From CAZNNH01 sp964574335 (lineage in GTDB: Bacteria > Acidobacteriota > Vicinamibacteria > Fen-336): a DNA stretch of 64,000 nt. This document shows positions 63,591 to 64,000 of this stretch, piece after piece. The notes beneath the pieces were generated by a model. It did not search any database and had not been told where the DNA came from. It saw only the letters and a list, made by a program, of their open reading frames with translations. The stretch covers positions 1 through 64,000 of the forward strand of contig CAZNNH010000010.1 in assembly GCA_964574335.1 (NCBI GenBank). The letters are read 5' to 3'. The position numbers and the translations under genes were made by a program. Every line of letters starts with the position of its first letter. The stretch's first letter is position 1.

Positions 63591-64000
63591 ATGCGTCTTC
63601 TTCGCCTATCGTTGATCCTGGCCGCCGCGCTCGCCACCAGCGTCGCCTTCGCCGAGGACTTCCATTGGGAGGGTCGGCTCGGCGCCGGCAAGACCGTCGA
63701 GATCAAGGGGGTCAACGGAGGCATCGATGCCCGGGCCGGATCCGGCGACCGGGTCCGGGTCAGCGCCCACAAGAAGGCCCGGAGGAGCGACCCCGATTCG
63801 GTCAAGATCGAGGTGGTCGAGCACGACGGCGGCGTCACCGTCTGCGCGGTCTACCCGAGCCAGAGCGGGAAGCCCAACCAGTGTCTGCCCGGCGAGGGCG
63901 GGACCCTGGGTGCCAAGGACAACGACGTCAGCGTGCAGTTCACGGTCGAGGTGCCCAAGGGGGCGGGGTTCGTGGGCCGGACCGTCAACGGCGGCATCGA
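63591..64000 (+). CDS. Second exported DUF4097-like protein (runs off the end)
   Basis: At least 136 residues; the 3' end lies outside the window. Signal peptide 1-21 (LILAAALATSVAFA). The mature part has KTVEIKGVNGGIDARAGSGD and ends in a turn GRTVNGGI, the same V-N-G ladder as the gene before it. GGAGGAACGAGCC precedes the ATG. It is in the same operon as the sigma and anti-sigma genes, 46 bases after the first DUF4097 gene. Confidence 0.8.
   Translation, partial: MRLLRLSLILAAALATSVAFAEDFHWEGRLGAGKTVEIKGVNGGIDARAGSGDRVRVSAHKKARRSDPDSVKIEVVEHDGGVTVCAVYPSQSGKPNQCLPGEGGTLGAKDNDVSVQFTVEVPKGAGFVGRTVNGGI

Overview
This is a GC-rich bacterial scaffold, very probably from a metagenome assembly: it has three runs of exactly 100 Ns (16567-16666, 30663-30762, 55470-55569), and the second is flanked by identical 55-base ends. 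The cell is Gram-negative in type: a TolC/adaptor/RND efflux set, a lipoprotein, many signal peptides, c-di-GMP (EAL) proteins and a proton-pumping complex I. The mix of gene families would fit Acidobacteriota or a neighbouring phylum, but nothing here fixes the taxon. Many genes have a TAnnnT -10 box ending 6-11 bases before the start codon, so leaderless or very short-leader transcripts look common.

Layout. 1-3.4 kb: purine permease and a GT-C type glycosyltransferase. 3.4-6.4 kb: an ECF sigma / zinc anti-sigma / UPF0145 operon diverging from an unusual zinc-ribbon SDR. 6.4-17.6 kb: CBS protein, the tail of a lost M28 peptidase, an Ala/His/Glu repeat protein, a TauE-like permease, an FHA-EAL fusion, a secreted RraA-like protein, a YfhO-like membrane protein, a Clp-fold protease, a DUF1593 protein and, after a gap, two small unknown genes. 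17.6-22.4 kb: an unusual sigma factor, a secreted beta-sandwich protein, an orphan SecD, and a Crp/Fnr regulator. 22.5-28.2 kb: the tolC-mfp-rnd operon, with an FNR-type palindrome centred 41.5 bases upstream of the tolC ATG. 28.4-30.6 kb: PadR regulator with a small membrane operon, and a GNAT. 30.8-36.4 kb: a carbohydrate cluster (GH78, frameshifted GH3, internally deleted alpha/beta hydrolase) that appears to be decaying. 36.5-39.9 kb: aldo/keto reductase and an arsenic locus (arsC divergent from arsR-acr3). 40.0 kb: tRNA-Thr(CGT). 41.0-53.5 kb: complex I in two blocks, nuoA-B-C-D-H-I-J-K-N followed by a second peripheral-arm set nuoB2-CD2-G-I2 plus a DUF6901 gene. No nuoE, nuoF, nuoL or nuoM is present, and a REP-like hairpin repeat lies exactly where nuoL/nuoM usually sit. 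53.5-64 kb: EAL protein, a REP-like repeat cluster around a gap, SPFH protein, large membrane protein, MopE-like secreted protein, two response regulators with a possible PilZ remnant, and an ECF sigma / anti-sigma / double DUF4097 cassette that runs off the end.

The points most worth following are the predicted self-contained FNR-type circuit on the efflux operon, the doubled complex I peripheral arm, and the repeat family that marks the nuoK/nuoN junction.
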